Source of the DNA: Marivita hallyeonensis | GTDB lineage: Bacteria > Pseudomonadota > Alphaproteobacteria > Rhodobacterales > Rhodobacteraceae | NCBI RefSeq assembly: GCF_900129875.1 | Contig: NZ_FQXC01000009.1 | Span: 1-64,000, forward strand | Direction of reading: 5' to 3' | Length of the DNA: 64,000 nucleotides | Shown here: positions 1 to 8,284 of the stretch, in pieces | Numbering within the stretch: position 1 is the stretch's first letter | Layout: each line of letters starts with the position of its first letter | Notes under the pieces: model-generated | The model's database searches: none | What the model saw: the letters and a program-made list of their open reading frames with translations, nothing else | What the model was told of the DNA's origin: nothing | Position numbers and translations under genes: made by a program

Positions 1-141
1 GAGATGGTGATGCCGGGTGACAACCTGAAGTTCGACGTCGAACTGATCGCGCCGATCGCCATGGAAGAAGGCCTCCGCTTCGCCATCCGCGAAGGCGGCC
101 GCACCGTCGGCTCCGGCGTCGTCTCCAAAATCGTCGCGTAA
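1..141 (+). CDS. tuf: Elongation factor Tu, C-terminal end (partial)
   Basis: The window opens inside an open frame that runs to TAA at 139-141. The 46 visible residues are the end of EF-Tu domain III, with the hallmark run [18 protein letters not shown]-Tu is the GTPase that brings aminoacyl-tRNA to the ribosome. The position directly before rpsJ is the classic str–S10 junction. The 5' part lies outside the window. No SD or start can be judged. Confidence 0.97.
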   Translation, partial: EMVMPGDNLKFDVELIAPIAMEEGLRFAIREGGRTVGSGVVSKIVA

Positions 142-153
142 GACACCACACAG

Positions 154-181
154 GTAGGTCGGACAGAATTGTCCGACCTAC
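154..181. repeat. Short palindrome between tuf and rpsJ
   Basis: A perfect inverted repeat with 12-bp arms (GTAGGTCGGACA / TGTCCGACCTAC) and a GAAT loop lies 13 bp after the tuf stop. No T-run follows, so it is not a standard terminator. It resembles other short palindromes in this window that carry GTAG/CTAC ends, and it could stabilise the tuf 3' end or be a small repeat unit. Confidence 0.75.
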
Positions 182-284
182 GGAAATTCGGGGACGGTCC
201 AAAGCCGTTCCGACCGGTTCGAAGAAGGCGCAGGGTGGTCTTGCGTGGTCCTCTCAACCGCAACGCCAGTGAAGGCAAAGAAAA

Positions 285-593
285 ATGCAAAGCCAGAACA
301 TCCGTATTCGGCTCAAGGCGTTTGACTACCGTGTGCTCGACGCGTCGACACAGGAAATCGTCAACACCGCCAAGCGGACCGGCGCGCAAGTGCGCGGCCC
401 GATCCCGCTGCCGAACAAGATTGAGAAATTCACCGTTCTGCGTGGCCCGCACGTGAACAAGAAGTCGCGCGACCAGTTCGAGATCCGTACGCACAAGCGT
501 CTTCTCGATATCGTCGACCCGACCCCGCAGACCGTGGACGCTCTGATGAAGCTCGACCTCGCCGCAGGCGTGGATGTCGAGATCAAGGTGTAA
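285..593 (+). CDS. rpsJ: 30S ribosomal protein S10
   Basis: 102 residues, the normal length for S10. The sequence is recognisable throughout, including [14 protein letters not shown] at the N-terminus and RTHKRLLDI near the end. S10 sits in the 30S head and, as NusE, also takes part in transcription antitermination. A GAAGG Shine–Dalgarno at 271-275 sits about 9 nt before the ATG at 285. It is the first gene of the S10 block, with rplC 12 nt downstream. Confidence 0.99.
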   Translation: MQSQNIRIRLKAFDYRVLDASTQEIVNTAKRTGAQVRGPIPLPNKIEKFTVLRGPHVNKKSRDQFEIRTHKRLLDIVDPTPQTVDALMKLDLAAGVDVEIKV

Positions 594-605
594 GGAGAGT
601 ACGAG

Positions 606-1475
606 ATGCGCTCCGGTATCATCGCAAAGAAAGTCGGTATGACCCGGCTGTTCCAGGAAGACGGAAAGCAGATCCCTGTGACCGTTCTCCAACTCGACAA
701 TCTTCAGGTGGTGGCACAGCGCACCCCTGATCAACATGGCTATTCGGCGGTCCAGCTTGGCACCGGTTCGATCAAGGCAAAGCGCGTGTCCAAAGCGATG
801 CGCGGTCACTTCTCTGCCGCGAACGTGGAACCCAAGCGCAAGGTCGCGGAATTCCGTGTCGCGCCCGAGAACCTGATCAACGTGGGTGAAGAGATCACCG
901 CTGACCACTACTTCGAGGGTCAGTTCGTGGACGTCTCCGGCACCTCGATCGGTAAGGGTTTCGCCGGTGCCATGAAGCGGCACAACTTCGGCGGCCTGCG
1001 TGCCTCGCACGGTGTATCGATCTCGCACCGCTCGCACGGCTCCACCGGTCAGTGTCAGGACCCCGGCAAGGTCTTCAAAGGCAAGAAGATGGCCGGCCAT
1101 ATGGGTGCCGTGAAGGTCACCACGCAGAACCTGCAGGTGGTCAAGACAGACGCAGAGCGTGGCATCATCATGGTCAAGGGTGCGGTTCCCGGCTCCAAAG
1201 GTGGCTGGGTGACGGTCAAGGACGCGGTTAAGAAACCGACGCCCGACAACGTGATCCTGCCAGCTGCCCTGCGCTCTGCCGCAGCGGAAGCCAAGCGTTT
1301 GGCCGAAGAGGCCGCCGCACAAGCCGCCGCTGAAGAAGCCGCCGCCGCAGAGGCCGCAGCTGCCGAAGCAGCAGCCGCAGAAGAAGCCGCGCTGAAAGAA
1401 GCCGAAGCTGACATCGCCGCCGAAAAGAGCGACGACGCAGCCGAGGCGCCTGAGAAGAAGGAAGGCGACGAATGA
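606..1475 (+). CDS. rplC: 50S ribosomal protein L3 with Ala/Glu-rich C-terminal tail
   Basis: 289 residues, where L3 is usually about 210. Residues 1-220 are the ordinary L3 fold that binds 23S rRNA near the peptidyl-transferase centre, including the family segment [20 protein letters not shown]. Residues ~221-289 form a low-complexity Ala/Glu tail, probably helical and acidic. The preferred start is 606, preceded by AAGGAGAG. The stop overlaps rplD by 4 nt (ATGA), implying translational coupling. Confidence 0.98.
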   Translation: MRSGIIAKKVGMTRLFQEDGKQIPVTVLQLDNLQVVAQRTPDQHGYSAVQLGTGSIKAKRVSKAMRGHFSAANVEPKRKVAEFRVAPENLINVGEEITADHYFEGQFVDVSGTSIGKGFAGAMKRHNFGGLRASHGVSISHRSHGSTGQCQDPGKVFKGKKMAGHMGAVKVTTQNLQVVKTDAERGIIMVKGAVPGSKGGWVTVKDAVKKPTPDNVILPAALRSAAAEAKRLAEEAAAQAAAEEAAAAEAAAAEAAAAEEAALKEAEADIAAEKSDDAAEAPEKKEGDE

Positions 1476-2089
1476 AACTCGACGTGATCAAACTGGACGG
1501 CGGCAAAGCCGGGTCGGTCGAGCTGTCGGACGAGGTTTTCGACCTCGACCCGCGCGCCGACATTCTGCACCGCGTGGTCCGCTGGCAGCGCAACAAGGCG
1601 CAGCAGGGCACCCACAAGGTGAAGACTCGGTCCGAAGTCAGCTACTCCAAGAAGAAGATCTATCGCCAGAAGGGCACCGGCGGCGCACGCCACGGCTCCC
1701 GCAACGCGCCGATCTTCCGCAAGGGTGGCGTCTACAAGGGCCCGACCCCGCGCAGCCACGCGCATGATCTGCCCAAGAAGGTCCGCAAGCTGGGCCTGAT
1801 GCACGCTCTGTCCGCGAAGGCCAAGGAAGGCGCACTGGTCGTGATCGACACAGCCGAATCCGATGGCAAGACGGGCGCACTGGCCAAACAGGTCGCAAAC
1901 CTGGGCTGGAAGCGTGCGCTGATCATCGATGGCGCGTCGGTCAATGAAGGCTTTGCCAAGGCCGCAGCCAATATCGACGGGCTCGATGTGCTGCCGTCGA
2001 TGGGCGCAAACGTCTATGACATCCTCCGCCGTGACACACTGGTGCTCACGAAAGCGGGTGTCGAAGCACTGGAGGCTCGTCTGAAATGA
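1472..2089 (+). CDS. rplD: 50S ribosomal protein L4
   Basis: 205 residues, standard for L4. Diagnostic segments are [22 protein letters not shown] (residues ~69-90) and [19 protein letters not shown]4 binds 23S rRNA, lines the exit tunnel and in enterobacteria autoregulates the S10 operon. Whether it does so here cannot be seen. It overlaps rplC and rplW by 4 nt on each side, so the three genes are probably translated as a coupled set. Confidence 0.99.
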   Translation: MKLDVIKLDGGKAGSVELSDEVFDLDPRADILHRVVRWQRNKAQQGTHKVKTRSEVSYSKKKIYRQKGTGGARHGSRNAPIFRKGGVYKGPTPRSHAHDLPKKVRKLGLMHALSAKAKEGALVVIDTAESDGKTGALAKQVANLGWKRALIIDGASVNEGFAKAAANIDGLDVLPSMGANVYDILRRDTLVLTKAGVEALEARLK

Positions 2090-2382
2090 GCGCGAAAGCA
2101 GAACACTACGACGTGATCCGCAAGCCGATCATCACCGAGAAAACCACGATGGCGTCCGAGAACGGCGCGGTGGTCTTCGAAGTGGCGATCGACGCCAACA
2201 AGCCGCAGATCAAGGACGCCGTCGAGGCGCTCTTCGGTGTGAAGGTGAAGGCGGTCAATACGACGATCACAAAGGGCAAGTCCAAACGCTTCCGCGGGAC
2301 CATGGGTCGCCGGAAGGACGTGAAGAAAGCCTACGTGACGCTGGTTGAAGGCAACACGATCGACGTGACCACGGGTCTCTGA
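2086..2382 (+). CDS. rplW: 50S ribosomal protein L23
   Basis: 98 residues, normal for L23, a tunnel-exit protein that docks trigger factor and SRP. Family segments [14 protein letters not shown] and [12 protein letters not shown] are present. It overlaps rplD by 4 nt. It is the last gene before the first break in the ribosomal cluster. In most bacteria rplB follows directly, but here a terminator and about 4.4 kb of other genes intervene. Confidence 0.99.
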   Translation: MSAKAEHYDVIRKPIITEKTTMASENGAVVFEVAIDANKPQIKDAVEALFGVKVKAVNTTITKGKSKRFRGTMGRRKDVKKAYVTLVEGNTIDVTTGL

Positions 2383-2417
2383 TCGGGTTGGGCTGAGGTC
2401 CACGTTTTGAGAATGAG

Positions 2418-2454
2418 AAAGCCCCTCGCCAGTGATGGCGGGGGGCTTTTTTTG
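2418..2454 (+). terminator. Rho-independent terminator after rplW
   Basis: Stem arms GCCCCTCGCC (2421-2430) and GGCGGGGGGC (2437-2446) enclose AGTGAT and are followed by seven T. It closes the tuf–rpsJ–rplCDW transcript and so separates rplW from rplB. The convergent lipoprotein gene ends at 2455, right against the T-run. Confidence 0.92.
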
Positions 2455-3015
2455 TTAGTTGCGAAGGCAGTTCAGCATAGTTTTGTGCGATGGGTAGTTT
2501 TGGATAATGATCGCACGACTCACAGGTACTGCGTCTCCGCAGGTGGCTCGGACAACCAAACCTGTAATGAGCTGATCCGAAGGAATGTGGGCCACACCTG
2601 AAAAAAGGCGCTCTTTTGATGACTGCTCTGAGGTTTCACGAACGACAAGCCCATGCCGATTCAGGATCGGTGCCAGCTTTCGCATAGCTGATGTGTGTGT
2701 TTCGAAGAAGCTTCCAAGAAGAAATTCAGCCGGTCCGCTCCAATAGAAGCTGAATGACGTTTTGAACCCATTCGGCAGCTGGATCGACCGACCTTCCAGA
2801 ACCTGAGCGCCACGATACAGCGTGGCGTTTTGCTGTTTCGGATAGAAGCGGGTCAGTTTGAAATTTTCAATCCATGCGCAAACTTCGTAGTCGTCAATGC
2901 TTTCACATGACACATGCCCTTGAATTGGGGTTTTGATCTCAAATACTCCAACGCGATCTTCCAGAGATGTGCAACTGGACAATAAAAAACCGAAGACAGC
3001 ACAAAAAAGGGACAT
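2455..3015 (-). CDS. Putative lipoprotein, unknown function
   Basis: 186 residues. The N-terminus is a hydrophobic signal ending in the lipobox LSSC (Cys15), so it should be a lipid-anchored envelope protein. The rest is not recognised; it contains several Cys and no repeat or enzyme motif. Its codon use looks more AT-rich than the ribosomal genes, which suggests later arrival. It lies convergent to rplW inside the first insert, with no obvious operon partner. Confidence 0.7.
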   Translation of the reverse strand: MSLFCAVFGFLLSSCTSLEDRVGVFEIKTPIQGHVSCESIDDYEVCAWIENFKLTRFYPKQQNATLYRGAQVLEGRSIQLPNGFKTSFSFYWSGPAEFLLGSFFETHTSAMRKLAPILNRHGLVVRETSEQSSKERLFSGVAHIPSDQLITGLVVRATCGDAVPVSRAIIIQNYPSHKTMLNCLRN

Positions 3016-3161
3016 ATCGAAAATAGCCTCAGATGCAAGTTGTGGTCATTCGCGTTTTAGTTCTTGAAGGTAGCCGTGAATTCAATGATTTATTTATTTG
3101 TCGGAGTATTTCTTTGACAGGTAAACTTTGATTTCTCCGATGGTGTGTCCATTCCTTTGGG

Positions 3162-3316
3162 CAAGCGAACAGCGGCGCAGCCTCCGGGCCATCGCCAGAC
3201 TGCCAGGACGGGCTGGCGATTTGGTGCAGCCAGTGCGTCGCTCGGATCATCCGCGAATTTGGTGAGGATGAAGCGCGGCTGAAGGCCGGTTGGATCGTCA
3301 TCCCGCGGTCTGGCGT
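3162..3316. repeat. Dispersed ~150-bp repeat, copy A
   Basis: This fills most of the gene-free stretch 3016-3325. The left core is ATCGCCAGAC...GGGCTGGCGAT at 3190-3220 and the right end is CCCGCGGTCTGGCG at 3302-3315. The left GCCAGAC and right GTCTGGC are inverted, so the whole unit has palindromic ends. Related copies lie at 3954-4070, 25911-26095, 26450-26600 and 38020-38175. It carries no transposase. Confidence 0.75.
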
Positions 3317-3325
3317 TGTTCTGCC

Positions 3326-3844
3326 TCAGGGACCCTTCGACTTCTGGGCCTCAGCATAGGCTTTCAACACGGCCGCCATACGTTGGGTGTAGCCGCGCGG
3401 ATCGTCGCCCTGAAAGAACTCAATCACGTCCTCCGGTAGGCGAAGACTGACGACGGGTTTGGTGCGGGGTGGGGTCACCTTGGCGTTTTCCCAGAACTCC
3501 GGTCCGAGTTCGGGGATATCCGAATAATCGATGTCGCTGTCTGGCACCTTTGCCAGTTCATTAAGTATCAGGGCTCTCTTGTATCGCTTGCTCATAGCGT
3601 GCGCGTTCCGTTGTGTTGGCCTTTCGAGCCGATATGTCCCGTGCCGGTCCGTATGAACCACCAACAATACCGCGACCTGTTCGATCTGACCAAGTGTCTT
3701 GACCCGGACCTCGCCGTAGTCAAACCGGGTATCTTCAACGTCTAGTGTGAAGCCTTCGAAGATACGACAGGCGACGGCGAAGTCGATGCCGTGTTTGGTG
3801 ATGTTGATGTGGTTTTTGTCTTCGTCCCATTCAAATTTCTGCAT
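3326..3844 (-). CDS. BrnT-type toxin fused in frame to BrnA-type antitoxin
   Basis: 172 residues. Residues 1-70 are the N-terminal part of BrnT, a RelE-like ribonuclease toxin (start FEWDEDKNHINITKHGIDF). Residues 84-172 are a full BrnA antitoxin beginning MSKRYKRA with a C-terminal ribbon-helix-helix region (VSLRLPEDVIEFF). The BrnA start codon is at 3595, inside this frame. Normally the two are separate, overlapping genes. Here a small indel near 3633-3645 shifts BrnT into the BrnA frame, removing the usual BrnT C-terminus. The product is either a fusion or just BrnA made from its own start. Confidence 0.8.
   Translation of the reverse strand: MQKFEWDEDKNHINITKHGIDFAVACRIFEGFTLDVEDTRFDYGEVRVKTLGQIEQVAVLLVVHTDRHGTYRLERPTQRNAHAMSKRYKRALILNELAKVPDSDIDYSDIPELGPEFWENAKVTPPRTKPVVSLRLPEDVIEFFQGDDPRGYTQRMAAVLKAYAEAQKSKGP
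3561..3844 (-). pseudogene. brnT: Ancestral brnT reading frame, frameshifted
   Basis: In the frame shifted after about 3635, the typical BrnT ending can still be read: ISARKANTTERARYEQAIQE, stopping at TAA 3561-3563. That ending overlaps the brnA start by 35 nt, as in intact brnTA operons. A single short deletion (not a multiple of 3) around 3633-3645 therefore explains the fusion. A sequencing error would give the same picture. Confidence 0.7.
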
Positions 3845-3848
3845 TATT

Positions 3849-3857
3849 TGTATTACA
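3849..3857. promoter_or_regulatory. Candidate brnTA operator/promoter
   Basis: On the minus strand, just 4 bp upstream of the brnT start, lies the short dyad TGTAATACA within an AT-rich stretch. A TTGCAA box lies further upstream. BrnA is known to repress its own operon at such sites. The dyad is short and the assignment is tentative. Confidence 0.3.
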
Positions 3858-3953
3858 TTTTGTCTTAAATTGCAACCTGAGCGTGTTCGCTAACTGTTCC
3901 TTTGCTTTGGTTAAGCTCGGGTTAAGAGGGCTGTGAGTTGCATCAGTTGACCC

Positions 3954-4070
3954 GAATAGCTGCGCAGCTGCCGGGCCATCGCCAGACTACCCGCACAGGC
4001 TGGCGATTTGGTGGGGGCGGGGCTTCGCTCGGACCATCTGCGGATCCGGGAGGGATTAAGCGCGGTCGAA
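3954..4070. repeat. Dispersed ~150-bp repeat, copy B
   Basis: It shares GCCGGGCCATCGCCAGAC and GCTGGCGATTTGGTG with copy A, plus the middle part with GCTCGGA-CATC and the AAGCGCGG segment. The right-hand CCCGCGGTCTGGCG end is missing, so the copy looks truncated against the ABC transporter gene end at 4078. Confidence 0.65.
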
Positions 4071-4077
4071 CCGCGAC

Positions 4078-4809
4078 TTACTTCAGCGCACGGGCGAGGA
4101 AGGCTTGGGTGTCTGGGTGCTTGGGGGAGCCGAAGAGCGTCTCAGGCGGGCCCTCTTCGACGATCTTGCCGTCCTTCAAGAAACACACCTTATCCGCCGC
4201 CTGACGGGCGAAGCCCATTTCGTGGGTGGCGAGCAGCATGGTCATGCCTTCGGCCTTGAGCATCAGAAGCACGTCGAGCACTTCGCCCACCAGTTGGGGA
4301 TCCAGGGCAGAGGTGATCTCGTCAAAGAGCATCACCTCGGGGCGCATCGCCAAGGCGCGGACGATCGCGACGCGTTGTTGTTGGCCGCCGGAGAGTTGGT
4401 CGGGGTAGTTCTGCATACGATCCGCCAGACCGAAGCGGGTAAACAGGGCTTCCACTTCCGGGCGCAGGTCGTCGCGGCTGCGCCCGAGCACGCGGCGGGG
4501 GGCGAGCATTGCGTTCTCCAGCGCGGTCATGTGGGGGAACAGGTTGTAGCTTTGGAACACCATCCCGATCCGCGCGCGCACACCTTGCGGGTCGAGACCG
4601 GGGACCGAGATATCCTCGCCATCGAGGTAGATTGCGCCGTCCTCGATGGGCTCCAACAGGTTGATGCAGCGCAAGAGTGTGGACTTGCCCGCCCCGGACG
4701 CGCCGATGAGGCAGACCATGTCGCCGGTATCGACCTGCAGGTCGATCCCATCGCACACTGTATTGTCGCCAAATCGTTTGACAACGCCGCGCAGGTCCAG
4801 CTTGGCCAT
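4078..4809 (-). CDS. Polar amino-acid ABC transporter ATP-binding protein
   Basis: 243 residues, typical of the GlnQ/HisP class that powers uptake of polar amino acids at the inner membrane. Walker A GASGAGKST, Q-loop, signature LSGGQQQR and Walker B MLFDEITSALD are all present. It is the last gene of a three-gene operon (binding protein, permease, ATPase) and overlaps the permease stop by one base. The exact amino acid transported is not evident. Confidence 0.95.
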   Translation of the reverse strand: MAKLDLRGVVKRFGDNTVCDGIDLQVDTGDMVCLIGASGAGKSTLLRCINLLEPIEDGAIYLDGEDISVPGLDPQGVRARIGMVFQSYNLFPHMTALENAMLAPRRVLGRSRDDLRPEVEALFTRFGLADRMQNYPDQLSGGQQQRVAIVRALAMRPEVMLFDEITSALDPQLVGEVLDVLLMLKAEGMTMLLATHEMGFARQAADKVCFLKDGKIVEEGPPETLFGSPKHPDTQAFLARALK

Positions 4810-5642
4810 CAGCGCCGTTCTTTCATCTGCTTTGCCATGAGGTAGTCGGCATATCGGGTGGCCGGGATGGTCACGGCGAGGAAGATGATCGCCGCGCCGA
4901 CATAGGGCGTGAAATTGGCGGTCAGGGATTTAAAGACGCCCGCCTGACGGAAGATCTCGACCGGGCCGATAAAGCTCAGCAGCGAGACGTCCTTTTGCAG
5001 TGCGATGAGCATGTTCATCTGCGCGGGCACGACGTTCCGGACGGCTTGCGGCAACACCACGTCGCGCATGACTTGCCGTTCGGAAAGGCCCAGCGACAGC
5101 GCGGCAGAGCGTTGCGAGTGATGCACGGAGTCGATGCCGGAGCGGAAAATTTCGGCGACATAGGCGGAGTAGGTGAGGATCAGCGCAAGGGACCCCCAGA
5201 TGTAGGGTGAATTCCACGGTCGTGGCAGGCCGAGGCCCGGGATGCCAAAACCGATGAGGTACACGGTCAGGATCACCGGCACGCCGCGAAAAACGTCCGT
5301 GAAGGTCGCTCCGAAGATGCGCAGGGGGAAAAGGGCCGGGGACTTTGCGTCGCGGGCGAGGGCGATGAGCAATCCAAGCACGGCGATGGCGGGGGCACAC
5401 CACGCGAAGATCATGACGTTGATCAGAAACGCATCGAGCAGTTTCGGAAAGGTGTCGACCAGCACGTCGGCGTTGAAGAAGCTGCGTTTCACCTTGTCCC
5501 AGCCCGGCGTCAGCGGGACGAGCACAACAAGCGCGACCACCGCCAGAACGGTGCTTGTGCTTGCCACAAGAACCGACCGGCGGCGTTGCTGCGCCTCGTA
5601 GATCTCGCGGCGGGTGAGCCCCGCCGCTTTGGGTGTCTTCAT
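4809..5642 (-). CDS. Polar amino-acid ABC transporter permease
   Basis: 277 residues of the HisM/GlnP permease family. After a cytoplasmic N-terminus (~25 residues) come several membrane segments. The EAA loop, which contacts the ATPase, reads AALSLGLSERQVMRDVVLPQA at residues ~185-205. Only one permease gene is present, so it probably works as a homodimer. It lies 1 nt after the binding-protein stop. Confidence 0.94.
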   Translation of the reverse strand: MKTPKAAGLTRREIYEAQQRRRSVLVASTSTVLAVVALVVLVPLTPGWDKVKRSFFNADVLVDTFPKLLDAFLINVMIFAWCAPAIAVLGLLIALARDAKSPALFPLRIFGATFTDVFRGVPVILTVYLIGFGIPGLGLPRPWNSPYIWGSLALILTYSAYVAEIFRSGIDSVHHSQRSAALSLGLSERQVMRDVVLPQAVRNVVPAQMNMLIALQKDVSLLSFIGPVEIFRQAGVFKSLTANFTPYVGAAIIFLAVTIPATRYADYLMAKQMKERR

Positions 5643-5643
5643 T

Positions 5644-6459
5644 TTACTGGATCAGCGGCACACCGGTGGTGTCCTGAAGCCAGGTCGCTTCGATTTCAGC
5701 CAGACGTCCGCTGTCCTTGAGCGCACCCAGGGCGGCGTCGACGCATTCCTTGAGCGGGTTGCCGTCTTCCATCAGCATGCCGAAATGGTCCGGGTTATCG
5801 GTTTCGTCCGGTGCAAACTGGCCGATGACCTTAGAGCCTTCGATCATCACCGCGCTCAGGAAAAGCGCGGTCGGCAGGTCGAACAGGGCGGCGTCGATCT
5901 GGTTGGCGCTCATGGCCGCGTTGACGTCGGCATTGTCGCCGTAAAGCAGTGGGTCGCTGTCGGGCTGGATCACGTTCATCAGTTTCGGCACAGCTGTGGT
6001 GGAGCCGACAGCACCCCATTTCAACGCCTTGAGTGCCTCCATCGTGGGGGCGGTGTCGGTCGCGCCGGGGCTGACGAGAACGGCCATCGGGGCCGTGTAG
6101 TAGGGCTCGGAGAAGTCCACAACCTGCTCGCGCTCCGGTGTGATCGAGTATTGCTGCATGTTCACGTCGAAATTTTTGGCACCCGGCTGAATCGCCTCGT
6201 CGAAGGAGGACCGGACCCAAACGACATCCTCGGCGGCAAACCCCATCTCTTCGGCCACCGCATAGGCAACGGCGGCTTCAAACCCTTCGCCGCTTTCCGG
6301 CGCATCGTTGAGCACCCAAGGGTAGTAGGCGGGGTTGCCCGTGGCGATGGTGAACTTGCCATCGGTGAGCGTCTTGCCTGCCGCGCAATGCCCTGCGGCC
6401 ATTGCGACTGTGGTGCTAAGCGCGAATGCTGTGAGTGTGGAGAGAACGTAGGCTTTCAT
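5644..6459 (-). CDS. Amino-acid ABC transporter substrate-binding protein
   Basis: 271 residues. A Sec signal peptide (~1-21, ending AMA-AG) is followed by a family-3 periplasmic binding domain; the segments GFEAAVAYAVAEEMGF, FDVNMQQYSITPEREQVVDFSEPYY and the usual dimeric lobes are visible. It delivers an amino acid to the permease encoded next. It is the first gene of the minus-strand operon and transcribed away from rplB, whose promoter lies in the shared 316-bp spacer. Confidence 0.94.
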   Translation of the reverse strand: MKAYVLSTLTAFALSTTVAMAAGHCAAGKTLTDGKFTIATGNPAYYPWVLNDAPESGEGFEAAVAYAVAEEMGFAAEDVVWVRSSFDEAIQPGAKNFDVNMQQYSITPEREQVVDFSEPYYTAPMAVLVSPGATDTAPTMEALKALKWGAVGSTTAVPKLMNVIQPDSDPLLYGDNADVNAAMSANQIDAALFDLPTALFLSAVMIEGSKVIGQFAPDETDNPDHFGMLMEDGNPLKECVDAALGALKDSGRLAEIEATWLQDTTGVPLIQ

Positions 6460-6603
6460 GGATATGGACCCCGTGTTGGACTGTTTGCGAAAAAGGTATG
6501 AAGCGGACGGGGATGAGTCCAGCGCGATGCTCGCCTGCGTGCTAGAAAGCAGAAGCTGAGGCTACGCTTGCTTCTGACCGTGCAGGTCTGCGGTGAAGTG
6601 TGC

Positions 6604-6632
6604 TTGACCTCATAGGCGTCATTGCCTAGTAA
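6604..6632 (+). promoter_or_regulatory. Candidate sigma70 promoter for the rplB block
   Basis: TTGACC (6604-6609), 17-bp spacer, TAGTAA (6627-6632), about 145 bp before the rplB ATG. The -35 is strong and the -10 is weak. It would restart ribosomal transcription after the first insert. The rest of the spacer 6460-6775 holds leader hairpins and the binding-protein gene's upstream sequence; no gene was found in it. Confidence 0.4.
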
Positions 6633-6645
6633 GCCCCAACCGCGC

Positions 6646-6667
6646 AGCCCCGGATTCGTCCGGGGCT
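6646..6667 (+). promoter_or_regulatory. Leader hairpin upstream of rplB
   Basis: AGCCCCGG / CCGGGGCT arms (6646-6653 and 6660-6667) with a six-base ATTCGT loop, followed by TCGTTGTTG, a poor T-run. It lies between the candidate promoter and rplB. A second small hairpin (CCGGG/CCCGG) follows at 6711-6726. It may be an attenuator or an old terminator. Confidence 0.5.
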
Positions 6668-6775
6668 TCGTTGTTGCGATCATCGGGGACCTTCGGGGCC
6701 CTACAACACGCCGGGTAAATGCCCGGTCTACATAGGCGGGGCAACCCGCCGTCTGCTAAACGGAAGACAGAAAGC

Positions 6776-7618
6776 ATGGCACTCAAGTCGTACAAGCCGA
6801 CGACGCCGGGCCAGCGCGGGCTGGTGCTGATCGACCGTTCGGAGCTGTGGAAAGGCCGTCCGGTCAAAGCCCTTACAGAGGGTTTGACCAAGTCGGGTGG
6901 CCGGAACAACACCGGACGTATCACATCCCGTCGTCGCGGTGGTGGCGCCAAACGGCTCTACCGGATCGTTGATTTCAAACGCAACAAGATGGATGTGGGC
7001 GCAACCGTCGCGCGCATCGAATATGATCCCAACCGGACCGCGTTCATCGCGCTGGTGCAGTATGATGATGGCGAACAGGCCTACATCCTCGCGCCTCAGC
7101 GCCTTGCCATCGGCGATCGCGTGATCGCGTCTGCCAAGGCCGACGTGAAGCCGGGCAATGCGATGCCGTTCTCGGGCATGCCGATTGGTACAATCATTCA
7201 CAATATCGAGCTGAAGCCGGGCAAGGGCGGTCAGATCGCACGCGCCGCAGGCACCTACGCCCAGTTCGTGGGTCGTGACGGCGGCTACGCGCAGATCCGT
7301 CTGAGCTCGGGTGAACTTCGCATGGTCCGTCAGGAATGCATGGCCACCGTTGGTGCCGTGTCGAACCCCGACAACTCGAACCAGAACTTCGGCAAAGCGG
7401 GCCGTATGCGCCACAAGGGCATTCGTCCGTCCGTCCGTGGTGTCGTGATGAACCCGATCGACCACCCGCACGGTGGTGGTGAAGGCCGGACTTCGGGTGG
7501 TCGTCACCCGGTGACCCCATGGGGCAAGCCGACCAAGGGCAAGCGCACCCGCAACAAGAACAAGGCGTCGCAGAGCCTCATCATCCGCTCGCGTCACGCT
7601 AAGAAGAAAGGGCGGTAA
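6776..7618 (+). CDS. rplB: 50S ribosomal protein L2
   Basis: 280 residues, the usual L2 size. L2 binds 23S rRNA at the subunit interface and helps peptidyl transfer; the segments [18 protein letters not shown] and [10 protein letters not shown] contain the conserved functional His. The start at 6776 (MALKSYKP) is preferred over an in-frame upstream codon at 6719 because it matches the family N-terminus. It begins the second ribosomal block, with rpsS 3 nt downstream. Confidence 0.99.
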   Translation: MALKSYKPTTPGQRGLVLIDRSELWKGRPVKALTEGLTKSGGRNNTGRITSRRRGGGAKRLYRIVDFKRNKMDVGATVARIEYDPNRTAFIALVQYDDGEQAYILAPQRLAIGDRVIASAKADVKPGNAMPFSGMPIGTIIHNIELKPGKGGQIARAAGTYAQFVGRDGGYAQIRLSSGELRMVRQECMATVGAVSNPDNSNQNFGKAGRMRHKGIRPSVRGVVMNPIDHPHGGGEGRTSGGRHPVTPWGKPTKGKRTRNKNKASQSLIIRSRHAKKKGR

Positions 7619-7621
7619 CTG

Positions 7622-7900
7622 ATGTCGCGCTCTGTATGGAAAGGCCCGTTTGTCGATGCCTATGTCTTGAAAAAGGCAGAAGCGTCGCGTGACTCCGGCC
7701 GCAATGAAGTGATCAAGATCTGGTCGCGCCGCTCGACGATCCTGCCCCAGTTTGTGGGTCTGACGTTTGGCGTCTACAACGGTCAGAAGCACATTCCTGT
7801 CAACGTCACCGAAGACATGATCGGTCAGAAGTTCGGTGAGTACTCACCGACCCGGACCTATTACGGTCACGCGGCTGACAAAAAAGCGAAGCGGAAGTAA
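7622..7900 (+). CDS. rpsS: 30S ribosomal protein S19
   Basis: 92 residues, standard S19. It starts [10 protein letters not shown] and carries [14 protein letters not shown] and [18 protein letters not shown]19 forms a complex with S13 in the 30S head and contacts the A-site region. Tight spacing of 3 nt on both sides shows co-transcription with rplB and rplV. Confidence 0.99.
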   Translation: MSRSVWKGPFVDAYVLKKAEASRDSGRNEVIKIWSRRSTILPQFVGLTFGVYNGQKHIPVNVTEDMIGQKFGEYSPTRTYYGHAADKKAKRK

Positions 7901-7903
7901 GTC

Positions 7904-8284
7904 ATGGGCAAGGAAAAGAACCCCCGCCGCGTGGCTGACAACGAAGCCATGGCGAAGCTGCGGATGCTGCGCACCAGCCCGCAGAAACTGAACCTCGTCG
8001 CTGGTCTGATCCGCGGCAAAAAAGTCGACAAGGCGCTGAACGATCTGACCTTCTCGAAGAAGCGGATCGCGGTGGATGTGAAGAAATGTCTTCAGTCCGC
8101 AATTGCCAATGCCGAGAACAACCACGGCCTCGACGTGGACGAATTGATCGTCGCTGAGGCCTATGTGGGCAAGAACCTCGTGATGAAGCGCGGCCGTCCG
8201 CGGGCGCGTGGCCGGTTCGGCCGCATCATGAAGCCGTTCTCGGAAATCACAATCAAGGTGCGTCAAGTTGAGGAGCAAGCCTAA
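7904..8284 (+). CDS. rplV: 50S ribosomal protein L22
   Basis: 126 residues. L22 lines the exit tunnel; the tunnel hairpin region near [15 protein letters not shown] is clear. The start GTC-ATG at 7904 gives the family N-terminus. The stop overlaps the rpsC start by one base (TAATG). Confidence 0.99.
   Translation: MGKEKNPRRVADNEAMAKLRMLRTSPQKLNLVAGLIRGKKVDKALNDLTFSKKRIAVDVKKCLQSAIANAENNHGLDVDELIVAEAYVGKNLVMKRGRPRARGRFGRIMKPFSEITIKVRQVEEQA

Noticed and set aside
1055-1804. A 249-codon minus-strand frame over the rplC/rplD junction
   Set aside because: Alanine-rich antisense shadow of the L3 tail; no independent coding evidence.
3029-3301. A 90-codon minus-strand frame ending near 3029
   Set aside because: It mostly translates repeat copy A (the recurring IASPSWQSGDGPEAAPLF-like peptide), which also appears in unrelated spurious frames at 26209-26553 and 37874-38086.
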